In this document: piece after piece, positions 33,995 to 46,419 of the stretch
How positions within the stretch are numbered: the first letter of the stretch is position 1
Layout of the letters: each line of letters starts with the position of its first letter
DNA from: Ceratopteris richardii
Lineage: Eukaryota; Streptophyta; Polypodiopsida; Polypodiales; Pteridaceae
Assembly (NCBI GenBank): GCA_020310875.1
Contig: CM035412.1
Coordinates: 135,724,368 to 135,788,367 of the forward strand
DNA length: 64,000 nt
Direction: 5' to 3'
Translations under genes and position numbers: made by a program
The notes under the pieces: model-generated
What the model was told of the DNA's origin: nothing
Seen by the model: the letters and a program-made list of their open reading frames with translations, nothing else
The model's database searches: none

Positions 33995-35509
33995 TTTAGG
34001 TGGAGGTCTTGGTGGTGCGTTTGGGAGTCGTTTTGGTGGTGGTGGTGCTTGAGTATTGGTGGCTTTGCTTTGTCCTCATTGAGAGAAGCACTTGCCATCA
34101 GTTTTGTGCTCTTTGGGGCCTCATCTTGCCCATTTGCCCACCCTCTTACCCTTCTCCCTCCTTACTTTGTACCCCCTTTCCCCATTTTCCCTCCCTCCCA
34201 CCCTCATTGTGGTCTATTACTTTGCAACCACTACATTTTAAAGTGCTTATCACCACTTTGACATTATTTTATTTCATTGTTTTATTCCAGTAATGTGCAC
34301 AGAGTTGATGCTTAATGTCAAATTTTAAAGTGTTTTAAACATTGTTGTGCACTCCTTTGTGACCTTTGGAACTCGGTGATGTCTAATATAGTGTTGTACT
34401 CCATCATAACTTTGGGAGTCATCCTTTGTCAGCACACCAATCGTGAATTGCTAAGCCGTGAACAATCTCTGTAGCATTGTACTACAACGCTACGATAGCA
34501 GCCAACACTTTGTCGCTCTGCCATTGACCGACTTCAAAAGCAGCCAACAATCTGTCATTGAACAGTCTCTGTAGCATTGTACTACAATGCTATAACAACA
34601 GCCAACACTTTGTCGCTCTGCCATTGACTGACATCAGAAGCAGCCAACAATCTATTGCTCTGCCATTGACCATCATCAGAGGAGAAGGAAGAGAAGGGTG
34701 TCGTTGGCTAGCCTTGCATGGACAATAATCCATTTTCCATTGATTCTTGCAGCAACACAATAACAAGACAGTAGATGAAGCCAGAGAAAGAGGGAAACAA
34801 ATCTCTCCTCAAACATTTTCGAATCTTGCCCTGACATTGACCATTGCTTTCCTGCTCACGTATTGCTGCGATATCCAAACACCTTCTCCAACTATTGCAA
34901 TGGATAGACGCTTGTTCCGCTTGGCCGACGAGATCCTCAGCTTTTCTCTTTTTTCCCCTCGATCAGAGTAATCAGAAGAAGCCATTGACCAACTGGACAT
35001 TGTGCCATACACTAAACACCTCATCATAGTTCTTCGTACTGTGTAATTAGAAGTGTAGGAGGCAGCGTTGGCAAGAACGCCCTGGGATTTCGTCGCTTTG
35101 ATGATGTCTGACACATAACACAGCCTTCGCGCTACCCCCTTAGGACCTCACGGCCACCATGAGAACTGTTGCATCATCACATCATTGAAGAGGATGGCAT
35201 CCATGGCTAACTTGTCAATGGGCACAACTGTTAGAATCATTGTCGCCTGAGTCACACCGTAAGCGAACCTGGCTTGTGCACCATCTCCGAGTCACAGAGA
35301 GAGAGAGAGATAAAGAGAGAGAGAAAGAGCAACAACACGTCTACTCCGCGTGTTTTTTTTTTGAGTGGGTGAGTTGGAGAGAGAGAGAGTCAATTGGGAT
35401 AGAGAGTGGTGCGACAGTTGAACCTCCTCCACTATGCAAACTTTTCCTATCTTCTGTGCAGAAAGGAGGGAAGTTGGTTTACTGTCTTCTGTATCTACAT
35501 TGTCCCGCA
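33995..35509 (+). other. Copia B leader region without recognisable gag
   Basis: Between the PBS and the end of the protease there is no gag block, no CCHC knuckle and no DSG protease active site. Instead there are GTGGTGGTGGTG and CCCTCC-rich low-complexity parts, a tandem duplication at 34460-34665 and a GAGA-rich stretch near 35297-35385. The frames 34000-34293 and 34747-34971 are unrecognised. The sequence looks acquired, although extreme decay of gag alone is possible. Confidence 0.6.
34460..34665. repeat. Two tandem repeats of about 100 bp within copia B
   Basis: Units begin GAACARTCTCTGTAGCATTG at 34460 and 34560. Both contain CAGCCAACACTTTGTCGCTC and AGCAGCCAACAATCT. Confidence 0.85.
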
Positions 35510-36030
35510 CATGTTGTGGAGATAGATTCGAAGAACCAGAAGGACTCCTTTCAAGAACTCGAAGAACATACGGGAGAAGTCTATCTTGACAACAACAAAA
35601 GTTTACCCATCGAAGGAAAAGGGAAAGTTCAAATTTCCAACCATCAGGGGGAATGCAAGTCTTTATCCAATGTTCTTTTTGTTCCAAATTTATGTATGAA
35701 TCTACTTTCCGTCAAGGCCATTACAGATAAGGACAAACAAGTATGGTTTGATAACACCTCAGTTAAGGTAGTTGATCCCCATACAAAGAATGTCATTGCT
35801 CAAGGTATTGAAGAAAAGGGCCTCTACAAGCTATCTTGCTTTGTATCCAAAGAATCAACCTCAAGTTTGTGGCACCAGAGATTTGGCCACACCATACTTA
35901 TCCAAAATCTCTTCATCCCAACTTGTGATGGGATTGCCAAAGATAGGGCAACTTACTGATGTCTGCCAAGCTTGCACCCAAGACAAGCAACATAGAGCCC
36001 CAGTTCCCAAGGAAGCTTCAACATGAGCGA
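35510..36030 (+). pseudogene. Copia B protease C-terminus and GAG-pre-integrase
   Basis: Part of the open frame 35240-35959: EVYLDNNKSLPIEGKGKVQI, LSNVLFVPNLCMNLLSV, KGLYKLSCF, SSLWHQRFGH. A frameshift follows, then VCQACTQDKQHRAPVPKEAS. The H-x4-H and C-x2-C zinc ligands are recognisable. The codons before 35510 give an Arg/Glu-rich sequence with no protease homology. Confidence 0.85.
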
Positions 36031-36809
36031 GGAAACCACTTGCCCTTATCCACATGGACTTATGTGGACCTATGAACACCCCATCCCTGAGTGGATCCCT
36101 CTACTTTTATCTTCTAGTAGATGACCACTCTCGCTATATCTGAGTGTACTTTTTGAAGTCAAAGGCAGACACATTCTCTAAGTTTCAAACTTGGATCAAG
36201 GAAGTTGAGAATGAAGCTTCAACTAAAGTTAAAACCATTAGATCAGATGGAGGTGGTGAGTTTATCAATCATGACTTTGATAACTTTCTCAACCAGAAAG
36301 GGATCAAAAGACAAGTCACTCAGCCTCATACTCCATCCCAAAATGGAGTAGTTGAAAGGAAGATACGGAGTGTGATGGAAATGGCACGAACAATGCTTCA
36401 TCACAAGGATCTAACCTACAAGTTCTGGGCAGAAGCCGTGCATACTACCGTTCATATTGTTAATCGAGGATTTACAAGTGCATTACACAACAAAACACCC
36501 TTTGAAGCCTACTATGGCAGAAAACCAAATGTGAATTACTTTCGAGTCTTTGGTAGTGAAGCTTTTGTCCATGTACCAAAAGAACATAGAAACAAGTTAC
36601 AATCAAAGTCCAAGAAACACATATTCATAGGGTATAGTGACCAATCAAAGGCATACTGTCTATATGATATGGAAAACCACTCCATCACCATTTCAAAGGA
36701 TGTGATCTTCAATGAAGCTTCCTCATACTCAAGAAAAGATTCAAGTACAAGTCTTAGTCCACCTATCTACCCTTCAGAGGGGGACTTAGTATTTCCAAAC
36801 TCCAATTGA
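36031..36809 (+). pseudogene. Copia B integrase
   Basis: LIHMDLCGPMNTPSLSGS and LVDDHSRYI are followed by a stop near 36141. Then an open stretch to 36809 carries TIRSDGGGEFINHDF, PSQNGVVERKIRSVMEMART, FWAEAVHTTVHIVNR and HIFIGYSDQSKAYCLYD. All three DDE residues are present. It ends at a stop before the RT linker. Confidence 0.92.
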
Positions 36810-36899
36810 GAAGCAAGTACTTCAAGTCATCCGAGAAGATCTCAAAGACTTATTGACAAAAGACAGCAAGAACAAAGTCACTATGTCAATTACACCTTA

Positions 36900-37556
36900 A
36901 TGCATCAAATTCAACAAATCCCAGAACCATCTAATTACAAAGAAGCTCAAGGTCAACCTAAGTGGGAAGAAGCTATGCAAGTAGAAATGGATGCAATCGA
37001 GAAGAACAAAACTTGGACTCTTGTACCTAAGCCCACAAATCATCAAGTCATAGGAGTTAAGTGGCTTTATAAAGTTAAGTACAAGTCAGATGGCACATTA
37101 GACAAGTACAAAGCAAGGTTGGTCGCTAAGGGATACAAGCAACAACATGGTATTGACTATGAAGAAACCTTTGCCCCTACTGTAAGATTCACAACCATAA
37201 GAATAGTCTTAGCACTAAGTGCTCACTTTAAGTGGCCCATTTACCAGCTGGACGTCAAAAGTGCATTCCACAATGGAGATCTTCAAGAAGAAGTATATGT
37301 TGAACAACCTGAAGGGTTCAAGATCAAAGGCAATGAAGATCAAGTCTACAAGCTTCACAAGGCACTTTACGCACTCAAGCAAGCTCCCAGGGCCTCGTAT
37401 GACAAGATTCACAAGTTCTTTGAAGACAAGGGATTTCACAGAAGCAATGCTGATGCTAATCTCTATATCTATCAAAAGGAGTCTTTAGTTGCCCTCATCA
37501 TTCTCTTTGTAGATGACTTGATCTTGCAACACAACTTCACCTTGAGTACTCTATGA
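36900..37556 (+). pseudogene. Copia B reverse transcriptase
   Basis: 218 codons open: [102 protein letters not shown] and the catalytic LFVDDLIL. A short deletion just after the FVDD motif removes the usual TG...-block and shifts the frame. Confidence 0.93.
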
Positions 37557-38420
37557 TAGATCTTGGCTTATTACACTACTTCTTGGGTATGGAAGTTTGG
37601 CAAACAAAAGAAGGTATATTCCTATCACATAAGAAGTACTGCTCTGATCTACTTTCCAGATATAACATGGACCAATGTCGCTCAGTTTCTACACCACTTG
37701 ATCCCAACATCAAGCTTACACTGGAGGATTCATCATCACTTGTGGATGTGCATACCTATTGACAGCTTGTTGGCTCATTACTCTAACTTGCCAACACTAG
37801 ACTAGATATTGCTTATGTAGTTGGTATACTCAGCCAGTTTGCACATCAGCCTCGTCAGACTCATTGGGATGCTGCTCAAAGACAACTTCGATACCTTGCC
37901 CTCACCCGACATCATGGTCTTTGGTATAGAGGGGGCATCGAACTCGCCAGATATTCCGATTCAGATTGGGCTAGTGATCCTAATTCTCGACGGTCTACTT
38001 CTAGGTATATATTCTTGCTTGGCTCAGGACCTATCTCTTCGACAAGTAAGAAGCAGCCTACAGTTACACTATCATCTACCGAGGTCGAGTACCGAGCATC
38101 CAGCTTTGCAACATGTGAGGCCATCTGGCTTCGACATTTATTATTTGACATTGATGTTTTGTAGGATACTTTGACATGTCTTCACACGGATAGCCAATCA
38201 GCCTTGGCCATCGCCAAGAATCCAGTGTTCCACGCTCGGACGAAGCACATCAAGATCCAGTACTACTTCATCCACGAGAAGCTCATATCTCAGGAGATTA
38301 CTATGGAGCAGTGTACCTCTCAGGAGAACCTAACGGACATGTTCACGAAGGCTTTACCTCCGGTTCCGCTTCAGCGCTTGGTGGACCTCTGCAGCATTCA
38401 GTCGCTCCAAAATGGAGCTG
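37557..38420 (+). pseudogene. Copia B RT C-terminus and RNase H
   Basis: IDLGLLHYFLGMEVWQTKEG, then LSRYNMDQCRSVSTPLDPN, a stop at 37760, and GSLLYLANTRLDIAY, WDAAQRQLRYL, YSDSDWASDPNSRRSTS, TVTLSSTEVEYRASSFA, LHTDSQSALAIAKNPVFHAR and HEKLISQEITMEQC in shifting frames. This is the complete copia RNase H with several breaks. Confidence 0.9.
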
Positions 38421-38429
38421 CAGAGGGGG
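38420..38429 (+). promoter_or_regulatory. Polypurine tract of copia B
   Basis: GCAGAGGGGG directly precedes the 3' LTR. Confidence 0.8.
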
Positions 38430-38845
38430 TGTTGATGACATGATCACTCCTACTTCATCTAAATTTGTATCCGCATGAGTGCATCTCCATTTTGTATCCA
38501 GGGGGCACTCCATTTGTAGTCTATTTCCATTTTATATTGTATTTCCTTTGTATTTGGGTACCTTGCCATGTGCTTCTACCAGTTGTATTCATTCTCCTTT
38601 CAGGAGACTTATCCCACATATGATGTACTTTTGAGAGCCCCTCCCAAATCTATATAAGGAGGGCCTCTCCCCTCATTTGTACTTGGTTAGAAGCTTGAGG
38701 AGCCTACTCCATGCTCTTGGCAAGCTCATTTCTAATCCACATCAGTTTACCCATTTCATGGTCTACTCATTTTGTGTCTCACACATTCTTTGTTTTGTGA
38801 GAGTACTTTACTTTTCATTTTGCTTCCGCGTGCATACTCTCTACA
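38430..38845 (+). repeat. 3' LTR of copia B
   Basis: 416 bp partner of 33567-33982, followed by TSD GAATG. Confidence 0.95.
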
Positions 38846-38850
38846 GAATG

Positions 38851-40034
38851 TACATCAATTGGACATTGACTTGCATGAAGAAGTGTATGTTTTTCAGCCC
38901 CATGGCTTTGTGTAGAAAGGGCATGAAAACCAAGTGCAGAGGTTGAAAAAGGCATTATATGGTTTGAAGCAAGCATCACATGCTTGGTATGAAAAGATAC
39001 ATGCCTAGTTGATTGCACATGGTTTCAAGAACACTCCAACTGAGAGCACCTTATGTGTTAAGTGTGCAAATGATGTGCTTCTGATCATTGTTGTGTATGT
39101 TGATGACATGTTGCTCACTGGTCCTCATGAGAAGCATATTGCTGATTTTAAAGATGATTTGCATGCCTCATTTGAAATGTCAGATTTGGGGCATTTATAT
39201 CATTATTTGGGCATTCAATTTATGCAAGTTGATGGCGGAATAGCTTTGTGTCAAACAAAATATATTGACACATTATTGTAGCATTTTAGCCTTGAAGATT
39301 GTAAACCTATTGCCACCCCTATGGAGACAGGTTTACGATTGAGTCTTCATGATGTTGGATATGCATTTGATGTTGTTCTCTATCAATAAGTTGTTGGATG
39401 CTTGATTTACTTATGCATTACTCAACCAAATATTCAGTTTTCTATCTCACAAATGAGCACATTTATGCATTGCCTAGGTGTCAAGCATTGGCAGGCGGTT
39501 AAGTGCATCTTTCGCTACTTGAGTGGCACCTGACTACTTGGATTGTTTTATCCCAAGGAGGATCACTACTACTAGATTTACATGCTTTTTTTTATTCTGA
39601 TTCGGTTGGTTGCTATAACACTCATGTGTCCACGAGTGGTTTTTGCTTCATGCTTGGTAGCTCATGCATTTCTTGGTTGAGCAAGAAGTAGCCTACTATG
39701 GCTACTTCCAGTTCTAAGGTCTAGTATAGGAATGTTGAGTGTGTGTGGCTTAGATGCCTTATGACTGATTTGGGTGTTGGTCAGTCTTCTACCACCACCA
39801 TCTTCATTGATAGTCAGAGTGCATTGGTAGTTGCAAGGAACCATGTGTTCCATGCTCGCACTAAGCACATTGAGGTGCATTATCATTATGTCAGGGAGAG
39901 GTTCTTCTCTATAGAGATTAGTTTCGCATATGTGCCCAGACAGGAGAACATTGCAAGCTTTTTCACAAAGGCTCTACCTAGGGAGAAGTTTGAAGCTTTC
40001 CAAAAAGCTTTGGGCTTACTTCCTTTTGCTAATT
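38851..40034 (+). pseudogene. Copia A RT C-terminal half and RNase H
   Basis: Continues from AHHGWN with VHQLDIDLHEEVYVFQP, LKKALYGLKQASHAWYEKI and IIVVYVDDMLLTGPHEKHI (YVDD intact). Then come SDLGHLYHYLGIQFMQ, CKPIATPMETGLRLS, FYSDSVGCYNTHVSTSGFCF, IDSQSALVVARNHVFHARTK and HYHYVRERFFSIEISFAYVP in several frames. Stops are frequent, including those at about 39008 and 39280. Confidence 0.92.
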
Positions 40035-40108
40035 GATTCCACATAACTTGGTACTTCCTTATACATGAATGCCAACTCCTTGTTCACCGCATCACTCTTA
40101 GGGGGATT

Positions 40109-40331
40109 TGTTGATATATTTAAGTAGTGATGTGTGTGAACACACTAGGACCCCTGGGGCACTTTTCTCCCTCTTTAGGAGGTTTTTCCCCCTGACTTGT
40201 ATATATGCCTATAACCCAATGTGTCACTTATCTTTGTATCTACTAGTGGAATCAGTACTGTGTTTTGTGCTCCAAGCTTCTTCTTCTTCCTTGTGTTGTT
40301 TGCGTGCTTTTGTAGACCTCAAACTCCAACA
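40109..40331 (+). repeat. 3' LTR of copia A (223 bp)
   Basis: It starts TGTTGATATATTTAAG after the PPT and ends CTCCAACA. A TATA-like GTATATATGCC lies at 40199. No 5' partner is in the window. Confidence 0.75.
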
Positions 40332-40498
40332 GGGAGCTCATACGAATGAATACCTGAAGGGCTAAGACCAAGGGTTCACCCAAAGGTTCAAGCATGTTCC
40401 AAGTTTAAATCAAGGGATAAACCAAGGCAAATATACTTCATATTCTAACCTTTAGAGTCCATATAATTTAGCCTTCAGAACCCATGACCTATACAACA
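40332..40498 (-). repeat. Left LTR-like repeat of the 40.3-44.6 kb element
   Basis: Partner of 44428-44594; shares CAAATATACTTCATATTCTA and GGTTCAAGCATGTTCCAA. Confidence 0.7.
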
Positions 40499-43400
40499 TT
40501 CTTTCCCCCCTTAAATCATTTTTTTCCTTGAAAATTAGTAGAAGTACATAAATGGAATATTCCCTAGTGCACATTGATCTATATCTAAGCATGGTCATCT
40601 CCCTCTTTAGATGACCATCTCCTATAATCAAATAAGGGTTACTATCTTCCTAAATCTGAAAGAAAACGAATGAAAATCCCTACCCAAATCACTAACCATT
40701 AGCCCCATTGAATGTGCATGCATGCCTTGTACCTATGGACTAGTGAAATGGGTGGATTTCTCTCGTGAACTTAGATTAATTGTTTTCCTTTAGCACTTTC
40801 ACAAAGCTCAAGCTTCATAAAATCTTACAATTTTGTACACTTTATACCTTCTTAAAAATGTATAACTTTTAGGAGTATGTAATAGAGGTCCTACCTTTAT
40901 GTTGAAAGTTCTAGAAACTAGATTCATCTTCTACTTTCAATAGAAAGGATAGGAATCTTTATATGTTGTATACTTGAATTACTCTTTTATAGTTTTCTAT
41001 TTTTTTAAAGAATTTACTTAATTTGTATTTGGTTGGACTTAACAAAGAGTACAAACTTAGAAAGTGGGTCTATTGAGTCCCTACCAAACCATTCTCAACA
41101 AAATGGGAAGGAAATACTATCTTCTCATCCGTTGGCAGGTTACGTGGACCTATATCAATCATTCAATATTTCTTGAAATATAATGTTCATATTTATCAAA
41201 CCATTAAAGGTTTGGTCCCTTTGACCAGTCTAGGTCATTTGGTTTTTCCAAATTCCTCTAGCCAAGTTAAGTTGAGATAAGACCAAGTCTTTTTTCTTTT
41301 AGATCCCTTTTTCTTCCTTGGTATTTACCCATCGGATTTGTTGGGGATCTTTAACTCATACTTTCATGAGTTTTCATCTAGCTTAAGCCTCTAACATCCT
41401 GTTGATGTTCTTAGAACCTTTAACTATTATGGGGATCAACAATTATTTGTACAAAAGGGTTAAGGAGTGCATCTTTTGCTATCAAATGTACTCCTTAACT
41501 TCCAGAAAAGAGTTGAGGAGTGCCTTTTTTGCTTAGAGGTTTCATATCAATGATATCTTTCTTCTCCCATTTAAAGAGTTTTTGTCCTTGAACTCTATAA
41601 CTTTTCAAGAAATTGATGCTTATTCAATTTCCAAATTATAAAGGCAATCAAAACTCAATCTTCATTTCTTTTAAGCTGACTAATCAACTTGTTAAATATA
41701 GTTGAGTTCAAGCTTCTATTGTCATCAAATACAGCATCCCATACTGCCTAATCCATTAGTAATACTATAAACCTAGACATTCCATACCATGTGTTTACAA
41801 TCTCACTTTAGTGTAGACAACTTTAGCTCTTACTCAAGGATTGCTTCCTAATAAAAATTTTATCTTATTCTAATCAAGTAGCCACAAAAATGCTTATAAG
41901 TTATATTGTTACCAAGCCACTGATTTATACTTGAGAAAGACTATGAAGATTTGAACCATTTCTTTGATTAGATTTAATCAACCCTATCTTTGTTTGTGTC
42001 ATTTGATAATATATCTAGTATTCTCATACTAGATATTATCTATTGAAATAACTAGGTATCTATCTCAAAGGATATAATCAATCATAAGCTTAACCAAATG
42101 GTTTCATCTTTAACCATATTGATAGATTGCTTCTTGTTCATAAATCATAACTTGGAGTAGTACCATTCAGAGTTTCGTTCAACCCTTTAATCTTCATCTT
42201 CTCCAGATATGCGCTAATGAGTTACAACTCTTCACTCCTAAAACAACTCTTTTAATGCTCCAAATGGATCATACCTCCTATAAAAAAGGGAGGATCTTGT
42301 TGGAGAAGAAATAAGTTTCTTTAAAAATATGAAATGGTTCAATCGCCTCCTCCATTTTCTTCCTCCATTTGTTGATCATTGTCTTCAATGATTAGTTGTT
42401 TGAAGTTCTTAAGACTAGTGAACTTCATGATTCTTTTATGATTATGAGAGGTTAACCCATCACTGTGTGTACGGTCTCATATAGTCTTTCGTTTCTCTTT
42501 TGAATGTCTTTCAATCCAAATCCTTATTAACATTAATTTATGGTTAATAAGAAGAGAAACGTCACATGAACTGTAGCCTAAGTCCTTAGCCTTGTTGATC
42601 AGGCATGTCATGGGTTTTATGGAACTAGTGAATCCATAAAGAGGACTCTTAAATCTAAGGTCATTTTCTCTTGTGTTAAGATTTGTTGGCTTTTGGATTA
42701 AACCAACATATATAAATCATATATGGATAATGGTCAAGCCTCATACCATTAAAATTTTATGCCTTTGATTTCATGTCTAGAAGTTTCCTATATTTAATCC
42801 TTGAATTTAATTTTTCTCTCATGTCCTGTCAACCCATGCATACATGATTCAATTCAATGATATAGTTAGAGTATGCCAAGAAACATATAGATCTTTGATT
42901 AAAGATTCTTAGCATGCATAAGGTCCAAAATTTAAAACCCTCTTTAAAGCATGCATGGAATTCACACTTGGAACTCCATTTAATAATAGTCCCTTTCCAT
43001 TCTTGTTCATGCCATGCTATGATGGACATTCTAGACCCATTCCATTTTATCTTTATGACGTGAGTCCATCTCATGCTTATGGAAAATCTTATTCTATTTA
43101 TGTAAGCCTTAACTGCATCACTTAATTGAGTAAACCCACACATCCATCTAAGTCCATGTTGTTCTCACATACTCCATTGGAAATGCATTCTTTTATGCAT
43201 CACTTTAGCATGGCAAAAAAAGAAAATGAAAAATAGTATTTACCTCATTCATAGCTTCGTCCATCCTTTGATTCCTTGCATAGGGAGGTTTATCCATCTA
43301 GATATTTTGAAGTTGGAGGTTGCAAGTTTGTACCTTCATGGCTTCTCATGTTCCAATGTTCTTCTTTAGGATTCCTCATACTTACTTGTATAGCCAATAA

Positions 43401-44427
43401 TGCATCTAACCTTAAAAAAGCTTTAAGGATGCCTAGATGCATACTAGCATTGATGAGTACAATCCAATTATCTTTGCATTTAAACTCACAAGCATTCTAG
43501 GGATGCCCAAGTGCATATCCACACTGTTTTTCATGTTCATGGACAAAAAACTTCTTTATGTTGATCGTCTCCCATAAAAAATAAGTACAAAACTTATTTT
43601 ACGAATGCCACATTCATACAATAACCACAAAAACGAAAGAAAGTGCACTTTGACTCAACTGAACAGTTCTCCGAATCCATAAAAGAACTCCATGCACTTA
43701 TGAGGGAGCACTTCTCTCTCTCTCATATCAAATCGGGCTGCCAGAAAATCATCTTTGAATTGCTCCTGGTTGCTACTCGTGTGTGAGGTTCTTCCAACTC
43801 ATGGAATCTATTTGTGCAACTTTCAATCCCATATTTGATGGGCAAAAGAGTGTCGTAAGTGTATATAAAGAGCAATTAAGATCAATTTACATCAATTTAC
43901 ATCAATTTGTATGTCTAGCACGGGAGAGTGGTTGGAGCACTGTTGTTGAGCTCATCGGGTTCTCTATGCACACTTGGAGATTGAAAGGATGTCCATGAGA
44001 GTTTTGGTCATTTGTCGAGTTCCTGTTTTACACAATATATAAGCGAACGATGTATTGGAGGCCAAGAGGGTCAGGACTTGAGAATGGAGGTGGGAATTGT
44101 CCCACATCTGGAGCTAAACAAACCTTACAAGGCTTCTTAACGTGAAATGTTAGATGATTTACATTTATCGATACACACTCCCGGAAGGAAGTTCAATGAG
44201 GGCCAAAATTAGAGACTAGAGGGGATGCATGTCCTGGGGCTTGTCCAAGTGTCCAACCAAGTGTCCCTCATGTGGAAACTTTCTCAAGGGTGATCACATG
44301 CCTTCTAAATCAAATGAGGATTCTTCTTTCACCTAGACCCCAAGATGGCACTCAAAGAAGCTTCCCCTAAGAATAAGGTTCCCACACCTTAGGATAAATC
44401 AAGCCTAAGGTTCACAACCATTCAATT

Positions 44428-44594
44428 GGGAGCTCATATGAACAAATACCCCAGGGGTTAAAAGCAAAGGTTCAACCAAAAGGTTCAAGCATGTTCCAAT
44501 GATAAATCAAGTGCTAAAGCAAGACAAATATACTTCATATTCTAACCTTTAGAATCCATATATTTAGGCCTTCAAAGCCTATGAATTATACAAC
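44428..44594 (-). repeat. Right LTR-like repeat of the 40.3-44.6 kb element
   Basis: Same length as the left copy. Its left neighbour (GGTTCACAACCATTCAATT) is not a recognised PBS. Confidence 0.7.
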
Positions 44595-46256
44595 ACAAGG
44601 TCTTTGATCAATGATCACAGAATTAGTCCACAATGGAAAGTGAGACTAGCACAAACACTTCATAATGCTATTTGGACAAATAAATTACAATTTTCCCCAT
44701 ATAATTCTTGATTCCAATGCTTAAGGCGGGACTATACATAAATTGTTTGAATGAATAAACAAATTAGAGAAGTTGCAAGAAACCAAGCTTAAGATATTTG
44801 CAGGTATTTATGCTACAAAACGATGACAAAAAGTTATTTCACAAAACCACATTCAAGGTTGGAGACTCAAAGAAAAGAAGGAGACCCAATGCTAGTACTC
44901 ACATTAGCACAACTTGAAGAGAAACTTAAGAGAGGGTACAAACCATTAATGATAATCTAGATATCCACAAGTCAATCTATCAATCTAGTGACATTAAATG
45001 AAGACATTCGGCCCAACCATATACAAGTGGGTGCCACATGGAATAAATGGTAGCAAGTTTAAGGAAATCAAAAGTGGAAGAATGTTATATAAGCAAACAA
45101 GAGGCATGAACCCAAAATCTATGAAGGATCAATTCCCATGGTTACATATGCTAGTAGTAGAGAGAATATCATGGACATGTGACCTTACCTAAACATAGGC
45201 TTAGGATGGAGGGAAATGCAAGTAGTATCAACTCTTATTGTGATTTTTGCAACTTTTAATACCATTTGGTTATCTACTGTGCAATACTTCAAGGGGCACA
45301 TAGAGCCTATAGAAGTATATATTAGGCATAGAGGGGTCACATATCAAATGTGTTGGAAAAGTAGAATTACCTTTGCATCTAGATAATGCCTCCATGGACT
45401 TCAATTTTATGGTAGTGTTGACTAGTGTTGGTCTAGAATTCATGGTCCTAAACATGTTTTGGGGATTTTAAACTCATAGAGATGGCACAAACAAGGTGAA
45501 ATTTACAATAGATAGATGTTTAACACCTAAAATGATCTAATGATGACTAAGACGTGATGAATCTAGGTCCCAAAATGGATTTTAGACTCTCAAAGAGGTA
45601 AAAACCAACTCTATCTGCTCACAATTTATCCTACGATCTATGGTTTCACATGAATATTGACAAATAAATAAATAAGTAGTTAGAATAGCCCAATTGGTCT
45701 CTAGAACTAGCCAAATGCTTGTGAACATGTTCACAATTTTTTGTTTAAAGCTCAACGGAGCTCATTTCATAGAGAGACTTCATTGAATTGAAAAGAAATC
45801 TAAGAAAGTTGGTAAGTAGGTTGAGAGGAATTTAAGAATATTTTTTTGTATATATTTGTTATGATTTTCATGATAAAAAAAAAGAGGAAACTAGGCTTAG
45901 GTTGCTTATTATGTATCTCTGTCTCAGATACAGGTAATACTTGGATTTACTAATTAACATTGTGTCATATGTATATATAAGGATACATACATGCATACAT
46001 ACATACATAAAAAAATATATAAAACACCAACATACATATGTATGCACACTAGTACATACACATATCCACATCTTTCTCTCTCCCTTTTAGTTCATACCTT
46101 CGTTTTTAGGCATGCTCTCTATCCATCTTTACAATTCTCCCTTTGAACTTTGTACATCTTTCACCAATTGATAAAATCTCTCTTTTGTCTTTTACACATT
46201 CTTATATTTTTTTTTTCCTTGTCTCTCCTTCCGTCCTTCACTTCTTGCCCGTTTCT
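44595..46256. other. Unassigned AT-rich intergenic sequence
   Basis: No gene recognised. A short (CATA)n tract at about 45984-46008; the small frames here show no family motif. Confidence 0.4.
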
Positions 46257-46274
46257 CCCCCCCCCCCCCCCCCT
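46257..46274. repeat. Homopolymer C18
   Basis: Eighteen consecutive C inside a pyrimidine-rich stretch (46180-46300). Confidence 0.95.
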
Positions 46275-46419
46275 TTTCTCTCTCCATCTATTCACACTTT
46301 TTGTATTTGCATGGTTATTAATTGTGATCCTTTGTTTTGTTGTGTCAAAGAAATAGAGTTGGAGAAAGTGGTGAATTTTTCATGTGAGAGTTTTTTTTCA
46401 GAGAATAATGATAAAAGGA

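Larger units (their letters stand above)
33567..38845 (+). mobile_element. Copia B, complete-ended 5.3 kb Ty1/copia element
   Basis: 416 bp LTRs (about 11 differences, 97.4% identity by eye) are flanked by an exact TSD GAATG (33562-33566 and 38846-38850). It has a PBS TGGTATTAGAGC, one mismatch to iMet, immediately after the 5' LTR and a PPT (GCAGAGGGGG) before the 3' LTR. Pol blocks are in copia order (end of PR, GAG-pre-integrase, INT, RT, RNase H) with several stops and shifts. The 1.5 kb where gag and the protease active site should be carries unrelated sequence. This copy is dead but fairly young. Confidence 0.93.
33066..40331 (+). mobile_element. Copia A (5'-truncated), interrupted by copia B
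   Basis: RT begins at 33110-33561, is split by copia B (33567-38845), and resumes at 38851 in register once one TSD copy is removed. RNase H ends at about 40034, then comes a PPT (TTAGGGGGA at 40099) and the 3' LTR at 40109-40331. The 5' LTR, gag, protease and integrase are missing; the left edge meets the gypsy LTR at about 33065. Confidence 0.85.
40332..44594 (-). mobile_element. Non-autonomous LTR element (minus), 4.3 kb
   Basis: 167 bp direct repeats at 40332-40498 and 44428-44594 are roughly 80% alike (both GGGAGCTCATAYGAA ... ATACAACA). Next to the left one the minus strand has a purine-rich TTTAAGGGGGGAAAGAA and then TGTTGTATAG, fitting a PPT and a 3' LTR in minus orientation. The PPT translates to a weak version of the gypsy pol-end motif (FKEKNDLRGERM). 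The 3.9 kb interior has no retroviral coding. The left LTR may be cut by the copia A LTR, which abuts it. No PBS was found. Confidence 0.55.

Noticed and set aside
34000-34293. 97-codon frame as copia B gag
   Set aside because: Val/Leu-rich translation of GTGGTG repeats without gag or zinc-knuckle features.
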